The notes beneath the pieces are model-generated. The model made no database searches and was not told the origin of the DNA. It worked only from the letters and a program-made list of their open reading frames with translations. From positions 1 to 64,000 of the forward strand of contig JAFXUS010000057.1 of the NCBI GenBank assembly GCA_017535125.1: a DNA stretch of 64,000 nt, in the 5' to 3' direction. The stretch is from Bacteroidales bacterium. GTDB taxonomy: Bacteria; Bacteroidota; Bacteroidia; Bacteroidales; UBA932. Positions within the stretch are counted from its first letter, which is position 1, and every line of letters starts with the position of its first letter. Shown one piece after another: positions 32,091 to 39,393 of this stretch. A program made the translations under genes and the position numbers.

Positions 32091-32465
32091 ATGAAAAAGC
32101 AATTCAGCCTCAAAGCCCGCCTGCACAGTTTCGTGAACGCCTTCCATGGGATCGCCGTCATGCTTCGCGAGGAGCATAACGCCTGGATTCATTGCGCGGC
32201 GACCGTGCTGGTCATCGTGGCCGGATTCCTGACCGGGCTTTCCCGGATGGAATGGACCGCCATCGTATTTGCCATCGGTCTGGTGCTGAGCACGGAAGCG
32301 CTGAATACGTCCATCGAGCGCCTTTCGGACGTGGTGCAGCCCGGACAGGATGAACGGATCCGCCGGGTGAAAGATCTAAGCGCCGGCGCCGTCCTGATCT
32401 GCGCGATTGCCGCCGCCATCGTGGGCCTGATCATCTTCCTACCCAAGTGGTTCCAACTGGGATAG
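32091..32465 (+). CDS. dgkA: Diacylglycerol/undecaprenol kinase family protein
   Basis: The 124-residue protein has three membrane helices and the DgkA signature EALNTSIERLSDVV with the catalytic Glu, plus EEHNAWIH in the first helical region. Members phosphorylate diacylglycerol or undecaprenol at the inner membrane; Gram-positive-type relatives act on undecaprenol, and the substrate here is not determined. The ATG at 32091 is preferred over an earlier in-frame codon inside ftcD. Confidence 0.9.
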   Translation: MKKQFSLKARLHSFVNAFHGIAVMLREEHNAWIHCAATVLVIVAGFLTGLSRMEWTAIVFAIGLVLSTEALNTSIERLSDVVQPGQDERIRRVKDLSAGAVLICAIAAAIVGLIIFLPKWFQLG

Positions 32466-32483
32466 GCCCTCGATAAATATAAT

Positions 32484-32521
32484 ACGAATAGCGCCCGGCT
32501 GCATGGTCGGGCGCTATTCGT
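32484..32521. terminator. Hairpin between convergent dgkA and DUF2795 genes
   Basis: ACGAATAGCGCCCG pairs perfectly with CGGGCGCTATTCGT, a 14-bp stem with a 10-nt loop. The minus-strand side runs into an AT-rich stretch (TATTATATTTATCG); the plus side lacks a clear T-run. Confidence 0.75.
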
Positions 32522-32536
32522 CTCAAGGTTATCCTG

Positions 32537-32758
32537 TTAATATTCTTCCTCGTTAAAGAAAAAGTCGTCTTTGGTCGGGTAGTCCGGCCAGATATCTTCG
32601 ATGGTCTCGTAGATCTCGCCTTCTTCTTCGAGCTCTTCCAAGTTCTCAATCACCTCTTCCGGGGCACCGGAGCGATTGGCATAGTCAATCAATTCTTCTT
32701 TGGTCGCCGGCCACGGAGCGTCGTCCAGGCTGCTGGCAAGTTCGAGTGTCCAATACAT
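32537..32758 (-). CDS. DUF2795 family small protein
   Basis: This 73-residue protein has the family core APWPATKEELIDYANRSGAP followed by a strongly acidic C-terminal part (ENLEELEEEGEIYE, DFFFNEEEY). It is a small cytosolic protein widespread in Bacteroidota, with no known function. It stands alone with its own -7 box. Confidence 0.85.
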   Translation of the reverse strand: MYWTLELASSLDDAPWPATKEELIDYANRSGAPEEVIENLEELEEEGEIYETIEDIWPDYPTKDDFFFNEEEY

Positions 32759-32782
32759 AGTCGTACCTTGTTAAATTTGGCG

Positions 32783-32790
32783 CAAAAATA
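32783..32790 (-). promoter_or_regulatory. Bacteroidota -7 box (TATTTTTG) for the DUF2795 gene
   Basis: TATTTTTG on the minus strand lies 24 nt before the ATG at 32758. Confidence 0.65.
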
Positions 32791-32886
32791 GAAATTATTT
32801 CCATATCTGAACCGCTTTCCAGTAAAAAGTTATCAACAAGTCGCGGCCCCATTTGAACAGGTGTTTTCCCGTGGTGTCGATTGCGT

Positions 32887-32922
32887 AACATTTCGTCCCT
32901 TTTCACTGTGGGATGAAATGTT
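32887..32922. repeat. Inverted repeat in the 308-bp divergent intergenic region
   Basis: AACATTTCGTCCC (32887-32899) pairs with GGGATGAAATGTT (32910-32922) with one G-T wobble. It lies about 90 bp upstream of the condensation-domain gene's promoter. It could be an operator for a dimeric regulator or an RNA hairpin. Apart from this and the two promoters, nothing else is visible in 32759-33066. Confidence 0.5.
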
Positions 32923-33010
32923 AAAACGTAATTTTCCGTCCCGTTTTCTCTGCGAATTCTTCGCCAAATCATGGATTCGTCACTTTTCTGGCGCTTTCGG
33001 TGAAGATGTT

Positions 33011-33041
33011 TTTGCGGGGGTGTGGACATGCCCTAATTTTG
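33011..33041 (+). promoter_or_regulatory. Consensus Bacteroidota promoter for the condensation-domain gene
   Basis: TTTG (33011-33014), exactly 19 bp, then TAATTTTG (33034-33041). This matches the TTTG/TAnnTTTG consensus. The ATG is 25 nt downstream. Confidence 0.8.
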
Positions 33042-33066
33042 CCATCGAAAACAAAAGCCAATCGCC

Positions 33067-34329
33067 ATGATGCAGCAGAAACTCTTGAGGCTCGACAACG
33101 CCTCCTTCATATATCCCGCGAGTCTTTCGAAGAAATACGCTTCGCTGTACCGGATGTCCGTCACCCTTTCCGAGCCTGTGGATGCCGTTGTGCTCCAGCA
33201 GGCGCTGGAGAATACGGTCGGACGCATCCCGACCTTCGGGTACACCCTGACCGGCGGCGCCCTGTGGTGGTATCTCCGCAAGCAGGACCGTCCGGTCCGC
33301 GTTTTACCCGCACAGCACCTGCACCAGTTCACGATTGCCGGCAACGACGGCTTCCTGTTCCGCGTGTCCGCGGACGGCTGCCGTATCGTGCAGGACATCT
33401 TCCACGTACTGACGGACGGCAACGGCGGCATGACTTTCCTGCTCACGCTGACCGCGGAATACCTTCGATTGAAATATGGGATCGAACCGTCTTACGGCGG
33501 CTGCATCCTGGATCCGAACGACGCCCCCAGCGCTTCCGAACTTGCCGATTCGTTCGATGATTTCAGCGGCAAGCACGGTGCGCTGGAGCAGAACGACCCC
33601 GCCTACCATCTCCGCGGCCGTGTGCTGGCGCCGAAAGTACTGCGCGACGTCCGCATCCGCATGCCAATGGCGCAGCTGCACGCCGAAGCCCGGCGTCGGG
33701 GCGTCACGGTGACGGAGCTCCTCACGGCCGCCATGGTGGCGGCGCTGCAGGACGTACGCCGTAAGGACCGCATCAAAGGACGTTCCGTCCTCAAGGTCAA
33801 CGTCCCAGTGGACCTGCGCCGCATTTTCGGCGGCAACACGCTCCGCAACTTCTCTTCCTGTGTGGTATTGGGTGTGGACGTGCGCAACGGGGAGTATGAT
33901 TTCAACCGTATCCTCGAGATCGTCAGCGCGCAGAAGCGCCTCTATTCGATGCCGAGCGAGCTGGAGCCGAAAGTGGCCAGGAACGTGGAACTGGAGGACA
34001 ACTTCGCCATCAACTGCATTCCGCGCATTCTTAAGAAACCCATCATCGACGTCATCTTCAAGTTGAAGGGCGACCGCTACTGCTCCCACACGCTGTCCAA
34101 CCTCGGCCGCATCGATCTGCCGGAGTCCATGCGCCCCTACGTGCGCGACATCGACTTCATCCTGGGCCGCCAGCGGGGAAATTCCGGCGCATCCGCCTGC
34201 GTCGGCTACGGCGACAGCCTGGTGCTCAACATGTCCCGCAGGATTGCCGAGCGCGGTTTCGAGGACGCTTTCCTGAAACGGATGGAGAGTCTGGGTATCA
34301 ACGCCGACGACGAGCAAATGAGCATTTAA
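33067..34329 (+). CDS. Condensation-domain/acyltransferase-like protein (COG4908-type)
   Basis: This 420-residue cytosolic protein has the chloramphenicol-acetyltransferase/NRPS condensation fold. It shows an N-terminal SEPVDAVVLQQALENTVGR helix, the catalytic motif HVLTDGNGG (H-x3-DG; His about 112), and a second half with VNVPVDLRRIFGGNTLRNF and YCSHTLSNLGRIDLP. Relatives include alcohol acetyltransferase-like and PapA-like enzymes that transfer acyl groups from CoA or carrier proteins. No carrier-protein gene is nearby, so the acceptor is unknown. It is a single-gene unit with a consensus promoter upstream; rplS follows under its own promoter. Confidence 0.8.
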   Translation: MMQQKLLRLDNASFIYPASLSKKYASLYRMSVTLSEPVDAVVLQQALENTVGRIPTFGYTLTGGALWWYLRKQDRPVRVLPAQHLHQFTIAGNDGFLFRVSADGCRIVQDIFHVLTDGNGGMTFLLTLTAEYLRLKYGIEPSYGGCILDPNDAPSASELADSFDDFSGKHGALEQNDPAYHLRGRVLAPKVLRDVRIRMPMAQLHAEARRRGVTVTELLTAAMVAALQDVRRKDRIKGRSVLKVNVPVDLRRIFGGNTLRNFSSCVVLGVDVRNGEYDFNRILEIVSAQKRLYSMPSELEPKVARNVELEDNFAINCIPRILKKPIIDVIFKLKGDRYCSHTLSNLGRIDLPESMRPYVRDIDFILGRQRGNSGASACVGYGDSLVLNMSRRIAERGFEDAFLKRMESLGINADDEQMSI

Positions 34330-34345
34330 TTTTTTCTTGAAATAT

Positions 34346-34376
34346 TTTGCAGGATTGCGAAAAGTTCCTATATTTG
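34346..34376 (+). promoter_or_regulatory. Consensus Bacteroidota promoter for rplS
   Basis: TTTG (34346-34349), exactly 19 bp, then TATATTTG (34369-34376). Transcription should start near 34380, leaving a leader of about 70 nt. Confidence 0.8.
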
Positions 34377-34392
34377 CAGTCCCAAAAAGAAA

Positions 34393-34425
34393 GCAGCCTC
34401 TCTTCGAACGGTTTGATGACGCTGC
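34393..34425 (+). promoter_or_regulatory. Possible L19 leader hairpin upstream of rplS
   Basis: GCAGC (34393-34397) pairs with GCTGC (34421-34425), extended inward by TC/GA and TTCGAAC/GTTTGAT with one mismatch and one wobble. Autogenous leaders are common for ribosomal protein genes, but no specific L19 leader class can be assigned by eye. Confidence 0.35.
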
Positions 34426-34449
34426 GACTTCAAATAGCATTGACATACT

Positions 34450-34830
34450 ATGGATTTGATTAACTTAGTAGAGCAGTCGTTCTCGCAGAACAAAACTGCC
34501 TCCTACCCGCAGTTCAAAGCCGGTGACACCATCACGGTGACGTACCGGATCAAGGAAGGCGACAAGGAGAGACTCCAGAGCTTCCGCGGCGTGGTGATCC
34601 AGATTTGCGGATCCACCCCGTACACGAAGACCTTCACCATCCGCAAGGTTTCCAACGGAATCGGTGTCGAGAGGATTTTCCCGTATGAGTCTCCGGCCAT
34701 CGACCAGATTGAACTGAACAAAGTCGGTAAGGTCCGCCGCGCCCGCATCTTCTACCTGCGCAACCTCTCTGGTAAGAAGGCTCGCATCAAGGAAGCGAAG
34801 CGTGTCGTGAAGGACGCTCCGGCAGAGTAA
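34450..34830 (+). CDS. rplS: 50S ribosomal protein L19
   Basis: The 126-residue protein has the L19 pattern: FKAGDTITVTYRIKEGDKER, QSFRGVVIQICG, FTIRKVSNGIGVERIFPYES and ARIFYLRNLSGKKARIKE. It lies at the subunit interface of the ribosome. It is followed 30 nt later by tRNA-Arg, possibly in the same transcript, then a strong terminator. Confidence 0.97.
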   Translation: MDLINLVEQSFSQNKTASYPQFKAGDTITVTYRIKEGDKERLQSFRGVVIQICGSTPYTKTFTIRKVSNGIGVERIFPYESPAIDQIELNKVGKVRRARIFYLRNLSGKKARIKEAKRVVKDAPAE

Positions 34831-34859
34831 AATAGACCGGCCCCGTGCCGGTTGGTAAT

Positions 34860-34933
34860 GGCGCCTTAGCTCAGCTGAATAGAGCATTTGACTACGGATC
34901 AAAAGGTCGCAGGTTTGAATCCTGCAGGCGTCA
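34860..34933 (+). tRNA. tRNA-Arg (ACG)
   Basis: A full 74-nt cloverleaf is visible: acceptor GGCGCCT/AGGCGTC (one G-T pair), D-arm beginning GCTC, anticodon stem TTTGA/TCAAA with loop CTACGGA (anticodon ACG), T-arm GCAGG-TTTGAAT-CCTGC, and discriminator A. The CCA end is not encoded. The ACG anticodon is normally edited to ICG by TadA to read CGU/CGC/CGA. Confidence 0.95.
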
Positions 34934-34936
34934 CAG

Positions 34937-34977
34937 AGAAACCCCACTGGTTTGTCCAGCGGGGTTTCTTCTTTTTA
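34937..34977 (+). terminator. Intrinsic terminator after tRNA-Arg
   Basis: GAAACCCCACTGG pairs with TCCAGCGGGGTTTC (one bulged or mismatched position) around a TTTG loop, followed by TTCTTTTT. It may also face the convergent secreted-protein gene that ends at 34992. Confidence 0.85.
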
Positions 34978-34991
34978 TATTTCCCTGGAGT

Positions 34992-36572
34992 TTATTTCAC
35001 GAACTGCTTCCCGTCCCATTTGTAGGTCGGGAGGTCGCCGAGGCGGATGAGCAGGTCCCAGCAGTCATCGCTCCAAACGTGCTTCTCGTACTCTGCGAAG
35101 TAGGGATCGGTGGGACGGTATTCGATGACCATCGTCTGTGTGGTGGAATTGCACAGGTACACGAGCCAGTCCTGCGGGCGCTCGGCATAGTCAGCTTTCA
35201 GTTTGGCCACCAGCTCGTCCTGGCCGTCGCAGGCGTCCGGATTCAGGAAGCCGTCGAGGTCCTTCGGAACGGGTAGGAACTCCTGCGCGGGAGTCAGCTG
35301 TCCGTCGATGAAGGTAAACGCTTTGGACTGGTAGCTGGTGGGTTCGCCCTCAGCGGCGCCCGCCCAGGTATAGATGGCCAGCCAGCCGCCGTCGGAGAGC
35401 GGGAGGCAGTCCATTGTACGCTCCTCGTAGTAACCCTCGATGTCGTCGGTGGACTCGGAGTAGTAGACGGTGCTGCCCTTGGGGGCCTCCGTCGTGAAGT
35501 CGATGGTGATGTCGGAATCTTCGTATTCCCTGGCCTGGGCCAGCATCATCTGCCTGTAGGCATTGAAAGCCACGGGCTCGGGAATCTCCTGCGGAATGAA
35601 CTGGCCGTCCTTGAAGATCCAGCGGGAGCGGGTGATTTCCTCCTCGCTCCCGTTCTCCTCCATGACCTCGTCGACGTTGGACAGGTCCTCATCGAAGAGG
35701 GCTTCGTAGCTGCGGTCGTAGAAGGATTCCGTCAGGTCGATGAGATAGCTGCCGTCCGCCAGTTTTTCCATGCTCAGCGAGGACCAGGCGTTGTAGCTGC
35801 CGGGGCTCATGTGTTCGTCATTGGCGTACCAGAAGTTTTCGCCTTCCTCTCCGTCCGGGCATAGGTCGTGGTAGGGGTTCTCCCAGTCGGCGAAATGCCA
35901 GAAGAGCATCTCGTTCGCCTGCATGACGCGGAAGATGCCCATGGCGAGCAGGTCGTCCGGGGTCATGATGTAATCATCCTCGGCCGGCGTCTCGAGGAGG
36001 TAGCCCAGCATATCGTAGTACAGGGGGATCCAGCCGAAGTTGATGGCCGGCTGCTTGGGCATATCCGTGGTCACGGCCTTGCGGCTGCTGCCTTCTCCGT
36101 CTGTACGGATCATCTTGCCGGTGAGGTAGTTGTATGACTCGTCGTAGTGCTCGGAGGCGTGACGGTCCTTCTTGCCGCCGATGAGGCGGAAGTCGCCGTC
36201 CTGCCAGCGGAAGAGGAAGATGTCGGAGCCCGCGTCGCCGTCACACTGGATGCGTACGACGCCCTTGTCGGTGACGGTGATGCCGCACTTGCTGCCGTAC
36301 ATCTCGGTCTCGTATTCGCGGAAGAGCTTGTAGCCCCCATTCCCGTCGCCGAAATAGAAGGCGAAATTACTGCCGGAATAGTAGCCGTCCAGCGCAATCA
36401 CGAGGTCCTTGACGCCGTCCTTGTTAATGTCAGCCCCGGCCGTGACGACGGTCTCGTCCGTACGGGTCTCGTGCAGGTCGGCGACCGATTTGCCTGTCGG
36501 CTGGAAAACCGGCTGGCCCCAGGCGGCCAGTGCGAAGCTGCAGCACGCAGCGATGAGTGAGATTTTTTTCAT
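34992..36572 (-). CDS. Secreted protein of unknown function with an EF-hand-like calcium loop
   Basis: This 526-residue protein has a signal peptide (LIAACCSFALAAWGQ). Near the N-terminus AGADINKDGVKDLVIAL is an FG-GAP/EF-hand-like DxNxDGxxD loop, followed by SNFAFYFGDGNGGYKLF. The rest is acidic and aromatic-rich with repeated short beta hairpins and no recognised catalytic motif. The first part may be a calcium-stabilised beta-propeller blade. It is a single gene with a variant -7 box (TACCTTGC) just upstream of its ATG. Function unknown. Confidence 0.7.
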   Translation of the reverse strand: MKKISLIAACCSFALAAWGQPVFQPTGKSVADLHETRTDETVVTAGADINKDGVKDLVIALDGYYSGSNFAFYFGDGNGGYKLFREYETEMYGSKCGITVTDKGVVRIQCDGDAGSDIFLFRWQDGDFRLIGGKKDRHASEHYDESYNYLTGKMIRTDGEGSSRKAVTTDMPKQPAINFGWIPLYYDMLGYLLETPAEDDYIMTPDDLLAMGIFRVMQANEMLFWHFADWENPYHDLCPDGEEGENFWYANDEHMSPGSYNAWSSLSMEKLADGSYLIDLTESFYDRSYEALFDEDLSNVDEVMEENGSEEEITRSRWIFKDGQFIPQEIPEPVAFNAYRQMMLAQAREYEDSDITIDFTTEAPKGSTVYYSESTDDIEGYYEERTMDCLPLSDGGWLAIYTWAGAAEGEPTSYQSKAFTFIDGQLTPAQEFLPVPKDLDGFLNPDACDGQDELVAKLKADYAERPQDWLVYLCNSTTQTMVIEYRPTDPYFAEYEKHVWSDDCWDLLIRLGDLPTYKWDGKQFVK

Positions 36573-36714
36573 ACTGCAAGGTACGATTTATTCTTCGGAT
36601 TCCAATGCCATTTTTACCAATTCTGACAATTGTTTGCATCTTTGTTAAGATGGCCTCGCCGCCCGTTCCATGAATGAGAATATTGGTTATCTTTACTTCA
36701 AAACCAATACTGAA

Positions 36715-38073
36715 ATGAACAAGATTAACCTTCTCGCAGCGGCCCTCGCGGCCTGCACGGCAGTTTTCTCTGCCAACGCCCAGACATTGAAAATGGATCC
36801 CCAGGTCGTCGGCGTGACCACGTATGAGGCCTCCACGGTCGTGAACCTCGTGGTCGTAAAGCCGGAGATCAAGCTGGCCAATCCGGATCCGTCCGTGTTC
36901 ACCGTCAATACGAACGGCACGGAGCGGAACGTCGTCTCGATCTATCCGTCGGACGCCCGTGGCGCCTTCAATCCGGAGGGAGAATACCTCGCCCTGGGCC
37001 TCGCGAAGGCTACCGGCTGGGGGCTTGGCCCCTCCATCAGCGGCGGCGTGTGGCGGCAGGAATACAGCGTCAAGGTGGGCCTGAAGCCGGGTAAGACCCT
37101 TAAAGTCGGAAAGCAGAAGTTTACCGCCATTGAATGTGCGACGGACAAAGCGCTCAAGGACTTCGTCTCCGAGGCGGACTATTTCAACAAGGGCACCTTC
37201 ACTGGCCGGTCCCTCGGCAAGGTCGGCGACGAGACGCTCACGTACGCGGCCTACGAACCCTGGTCCCTCCGGGGCGACGGGAAGAAGAATCCGCTGGTGA
37301 TCTGGCTCCACGGCGGCGGGGAAGGCGGTATCGACGTGTCCATCACCCTCCTGGGCAATGAGGTGGTTTCGCTCATCCGCCCGCAGATCCAGTCCCACTT
37401 CACCACGGAAGGCGGCGCGGACGGTGCCTACGTCCTCTCGACCCAGTGCCCCACCATGTGGATGGGCGCCGCCAACGGCTCCTTCTCCCACGGTGAGAAC
37501 CCGTCCGTCTATGCGGACGTCCTGAAGGCATGCATCGACCACTATGTGGCGGAGCATCCCGACGTGGACCGCAACCGCATCTACCTGGGCGGCTGCTCGA
37601 ACGGCGGCTTCATGACCGTGCACATGCTCATCCGGCATCCCCAGTATTTCGCGGCGGCGTATCCTACCTGCGAGGCTTTCATGGACCAGTATATCTCCGA
37701 CACGCAGATCCAGCAGCTCGCCAAGGAAAACATCTGGATCGTCCAGTCCTACGACGACACCACGGTGGATCCGAAGACGCACTGCATCCCGACCTTCCAG
37801 CGCTTGATCAAGGCGGGTGCGAAGAATGTCTGGATGTCCATGTTCGAGAACGTGGTGGGCATGGACAACCCCGGCCAGCGGCTCCTCGGGCACTTCTCCT
37901 GGTGCTACCTCTTCAATGACGCGGTCACCCTGTCCCAGGAGCAGAGCGAAGGGGACGTGAAGCCGTCCAACAACGGAGGTGGTTCCGTCGCGCCCCAGGG
38001 CCACGCGAACATCTTCGAATGGATGAACGCCCAGGTCCTCACCGAGCCTGAGCGGGTGCAGCCCCAGTGGTAG
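36715..38073 (+). CDS. Secreted alpha/beta hydrolase (prolyl oligopeptidase/LpqC-type esterase)
   Basis: This 452-residue protein has a signal peptide ending AVFSANAQ. An N-terminal beta-sandwich (about 20-150) is followed by an esterase-like alpha/beta-hydrolase domain: LVIWLHGGGEGG (oxyanion), IYLGGCSNGGFM (nucleophile Ser), WIVQSYDDTTVDP (probable Asp) and LLGHFSWCYLF (probable His). The family removes ester groups from polysaccharides or polyesters. The ATG at 36715 is preferred because the signal peptide follows; an earlier in-frame ATG at 36670 would precede a -7-like TATCTTTA. It is convergent with the next gene, 5 nt between stops. Confidence 0.82.
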   Translation: MNKINLLAAALAACTAVFSANAQTLKMDPQVVGVTTYEASTVVNLVVVKPEIKLANPDPSVFTVNTNGTERNVVSIYPSDARGAFNPEGEYLALGLAKATGWGLGPSISGGVWRQEYSVKVGLKPGKTLKVGKQKFTAIECATDKALKDFVSEADYFNKGTFTGRSLGKVGDETLTYAAYEPWSLRGDGKKNPLVIWLHGGGEGGIDVSITLLGNEVVSLIRPQIQSHFTTEGGADGAYVLSTQCPTMWMGAANGSFSHGENPSVYADVLKACIDHYVAEHPDVDRNRIYLGGCSNGGFMTVHMLIRHPQYFAAAYPTCEAFMDQYISDTQIQQLAKENIWIVQSYDDTTVDPKTHCIPTFQRLIKAGAKNVWMSMFENVVGMDNPGQRLLGHFSWCYLFNDAVTLSQEQSEGDVKPSNNGGGSVAPQGHANIFEWMNAQVLTEPERVQPQW

Positions 38074-38078
38074 AAGCG

Positions 38079-38759
38079 TCAGTCAATCAACGTCTTCAGA
38101 AGCTCCAGGGCTTCATCGACCGTATTCGGAGCAGGTCGGCCGGATGGAAAGATCCGGTCGATCTGTTCTTTTTTCTGCGGGAAGAGTTTCCGCAGGTTCT
38201 TCTTGCTGAAGGGAACGACGTCGTTCCCGGTGTACAGGAAAACCACCTCGCTCACCTGGTAGGGGAACTCCTTGTCCCCCTGGAGCTTATGTGATACCCC
38301 GTCGGTGCCGTAGATGGAGTTCAGATCCTGGATGGAACTGGTGTGGTTGACGGTCCCGTAGGCGCCCTTCTTCCCGTCGTTGATGATGCGGATCTCGCGC
38401 TTGAGGGCGACGCCCGCCTCCAGGGACACCGGATACATCCGGTAGAAGAAGCCGTTGTCCTGGATGAACGCGACGCCGTCGATGACGACGCGCGTGATGT
38501 TGTCCGTGTTCGCGGCGGAAAGCTCCTGCCCGTCATCGTCCATGAAGCGGAGCGAATTGTCGAGGGCGCAGATGTTCAGCCGGCCCTGGGCCGGCCCCTT
38601 GTCGCTGAAATAGACCATACCTTCTCCGAAGGCGGGCATCAGGTAGAGAGCGTCTTCCGGGATGGCACGGGTCGTGGCGTCTTGCGCCAAGGCGCGGTTG
38701 CCTGCCGGCAGGCAGGCCAGCAGGCTGCAGAGTGCAGCGATGAGCAGGGACTTCTTCAT
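38079..38759 (-). CDS. Secreted hypothetical protein
   Basis: This 226-residue protein has a signal peptide ending GNRALAQ. The body has beta-rich segments (GRLNICALDNSLRFMDDDG, NITRVVIDGVAFIQD) and a basic C-terminal part (SKKNLRKLFPQKKEQIDRIF). I recognise no family. The small palindrome GCCTGCCGGCAGGC lies in the signal-peptide codons. A variant -7 box (TACCTTGC) immediately precedes the ATG, as for the secreted gene at 36572. Confidence 0.7.
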   Translation of the reverse strand: MKKSLLIAALCSLLACLPAGNRALAQDATTRAIPEDALYLMPAFGEGMVYFSDKGPAQGRLNICALDNSLRFMDDDGQELSAANTDNITRVVIDGVAFIQDNGFFYRMYPVSLEAGVALKREIRIINDGKKGAYGTVNHTSSIQDLNSIYGTDGVSHKLQGDKEFPYQVSEVVFLYTGNDVVPFSKKNLRKLFPQKKEQIDRIFPSGRPAPNTVDEALELLKTLID

Positions 38760-38844
38760 ATCAGCCGCAAGGTACGAAAACTTTTTGACAGAATGTCAAT
38801 GGCAGACAATTTGCTTTTTCATAGAGGTAAATACGGTAAAGAAT

Positions 38845-39390
38845 ATGTCCGAGAAGAAAGAAAAGCCCGTGGAGCAGACTCCGCAGGCCGAAGAAACGAA
38901 GAAGAAACAGAAAAAAGAAGAGCGCAAGGCCGACGACCTGAAGAAGCAGGTCGCCGAACTGACTGACAAATTGGCGGCTGAAAAAGACAGCTATATCCGT
39001 CTGATGGCGGAATTCGAGACCTTCCGGCGCCGCTCCTCCGAGGACCGGCTGAACCTCATCGCCTCCGCTTCTGCGAAGACCATCGAGGGATTGCTCCCGG
39101 TGCTCGACGACTGCGAGCGCGCCATGGAGATGCTCTCCAAGTCGTCCGACGAGGCTGCCAAGGAAGGCACCGCGCTGATATACAATAAATTGATGGATTA
39201 CCTCAAGACCCAGGGGCTGGCCCGCATCGAAGCCAAAGGCGAGGTCTTCAACACCGACTTCCATGAGGCGGTGACGCAGTTCCCGGCGCCGAGCGAGGAG
39301 CTGAAGGGCAAGGTGATCGACGTCATCCAAACCGGCTACACCCTGGGCGGCAAGGTCCTGCGGTACGCCAAAGTGGTCGTGGGAGCATAA
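38845..39390 (+). CDS. grpE: Nucleotide exchange factor GrpE
   Basis: GrpE releases ADP from DnaK. The 181-residue protein has a charged N-terminal tail, a long helix (LAAEKDSYIRLMAEFETFRRR), and the C-terminal beta-domain with FHEAVTQFPAP and GYTLGGKVLRYAKVVV. The ATG at 38845 is chosen; the open frame extends upstream only by chance. dnaJ follows 3 nt later, so the two are co-translated. Confidence 0.95.
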   Translation: MSEKKEKPVEQTPQAEETKKKQKKEERKADDLKKQVAELTDKLAAEKDSYIRLMAEFETFRRRSSEDRLNLIASASAKTIEGLLPVLDDCERAMEMLSKSSDEAAKEGTALIYNKLMDYLKTQGLARIEAKGEVFNTDFHEAVTQFPAPSEELKGKVIDVIQTGYTLGGKVLRYAKVVVGA

Positions 39391-39393
39391 GGT

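Noticed and set aside
32830..32838. DnaA-box-like TTATCAACA in the intergenic region
   Set aside because: Single copy with one mismatch, no cluster of boxes and no AT-rich unwinding element; not evidence of an origin.
32685..33029. Minus-strand open frame of 114 codons in the DUF2795 upstream region
   Set aside because: It overlaps the DUF2795 gene and its promoter and has no recognisable features.
38700..38716. GCCTGCCGGCAGGC palindrome as another mobile repeat
   Set aside because: Too short and lacking the flanks or tips of the repeat families described; may be a chance palindrome.
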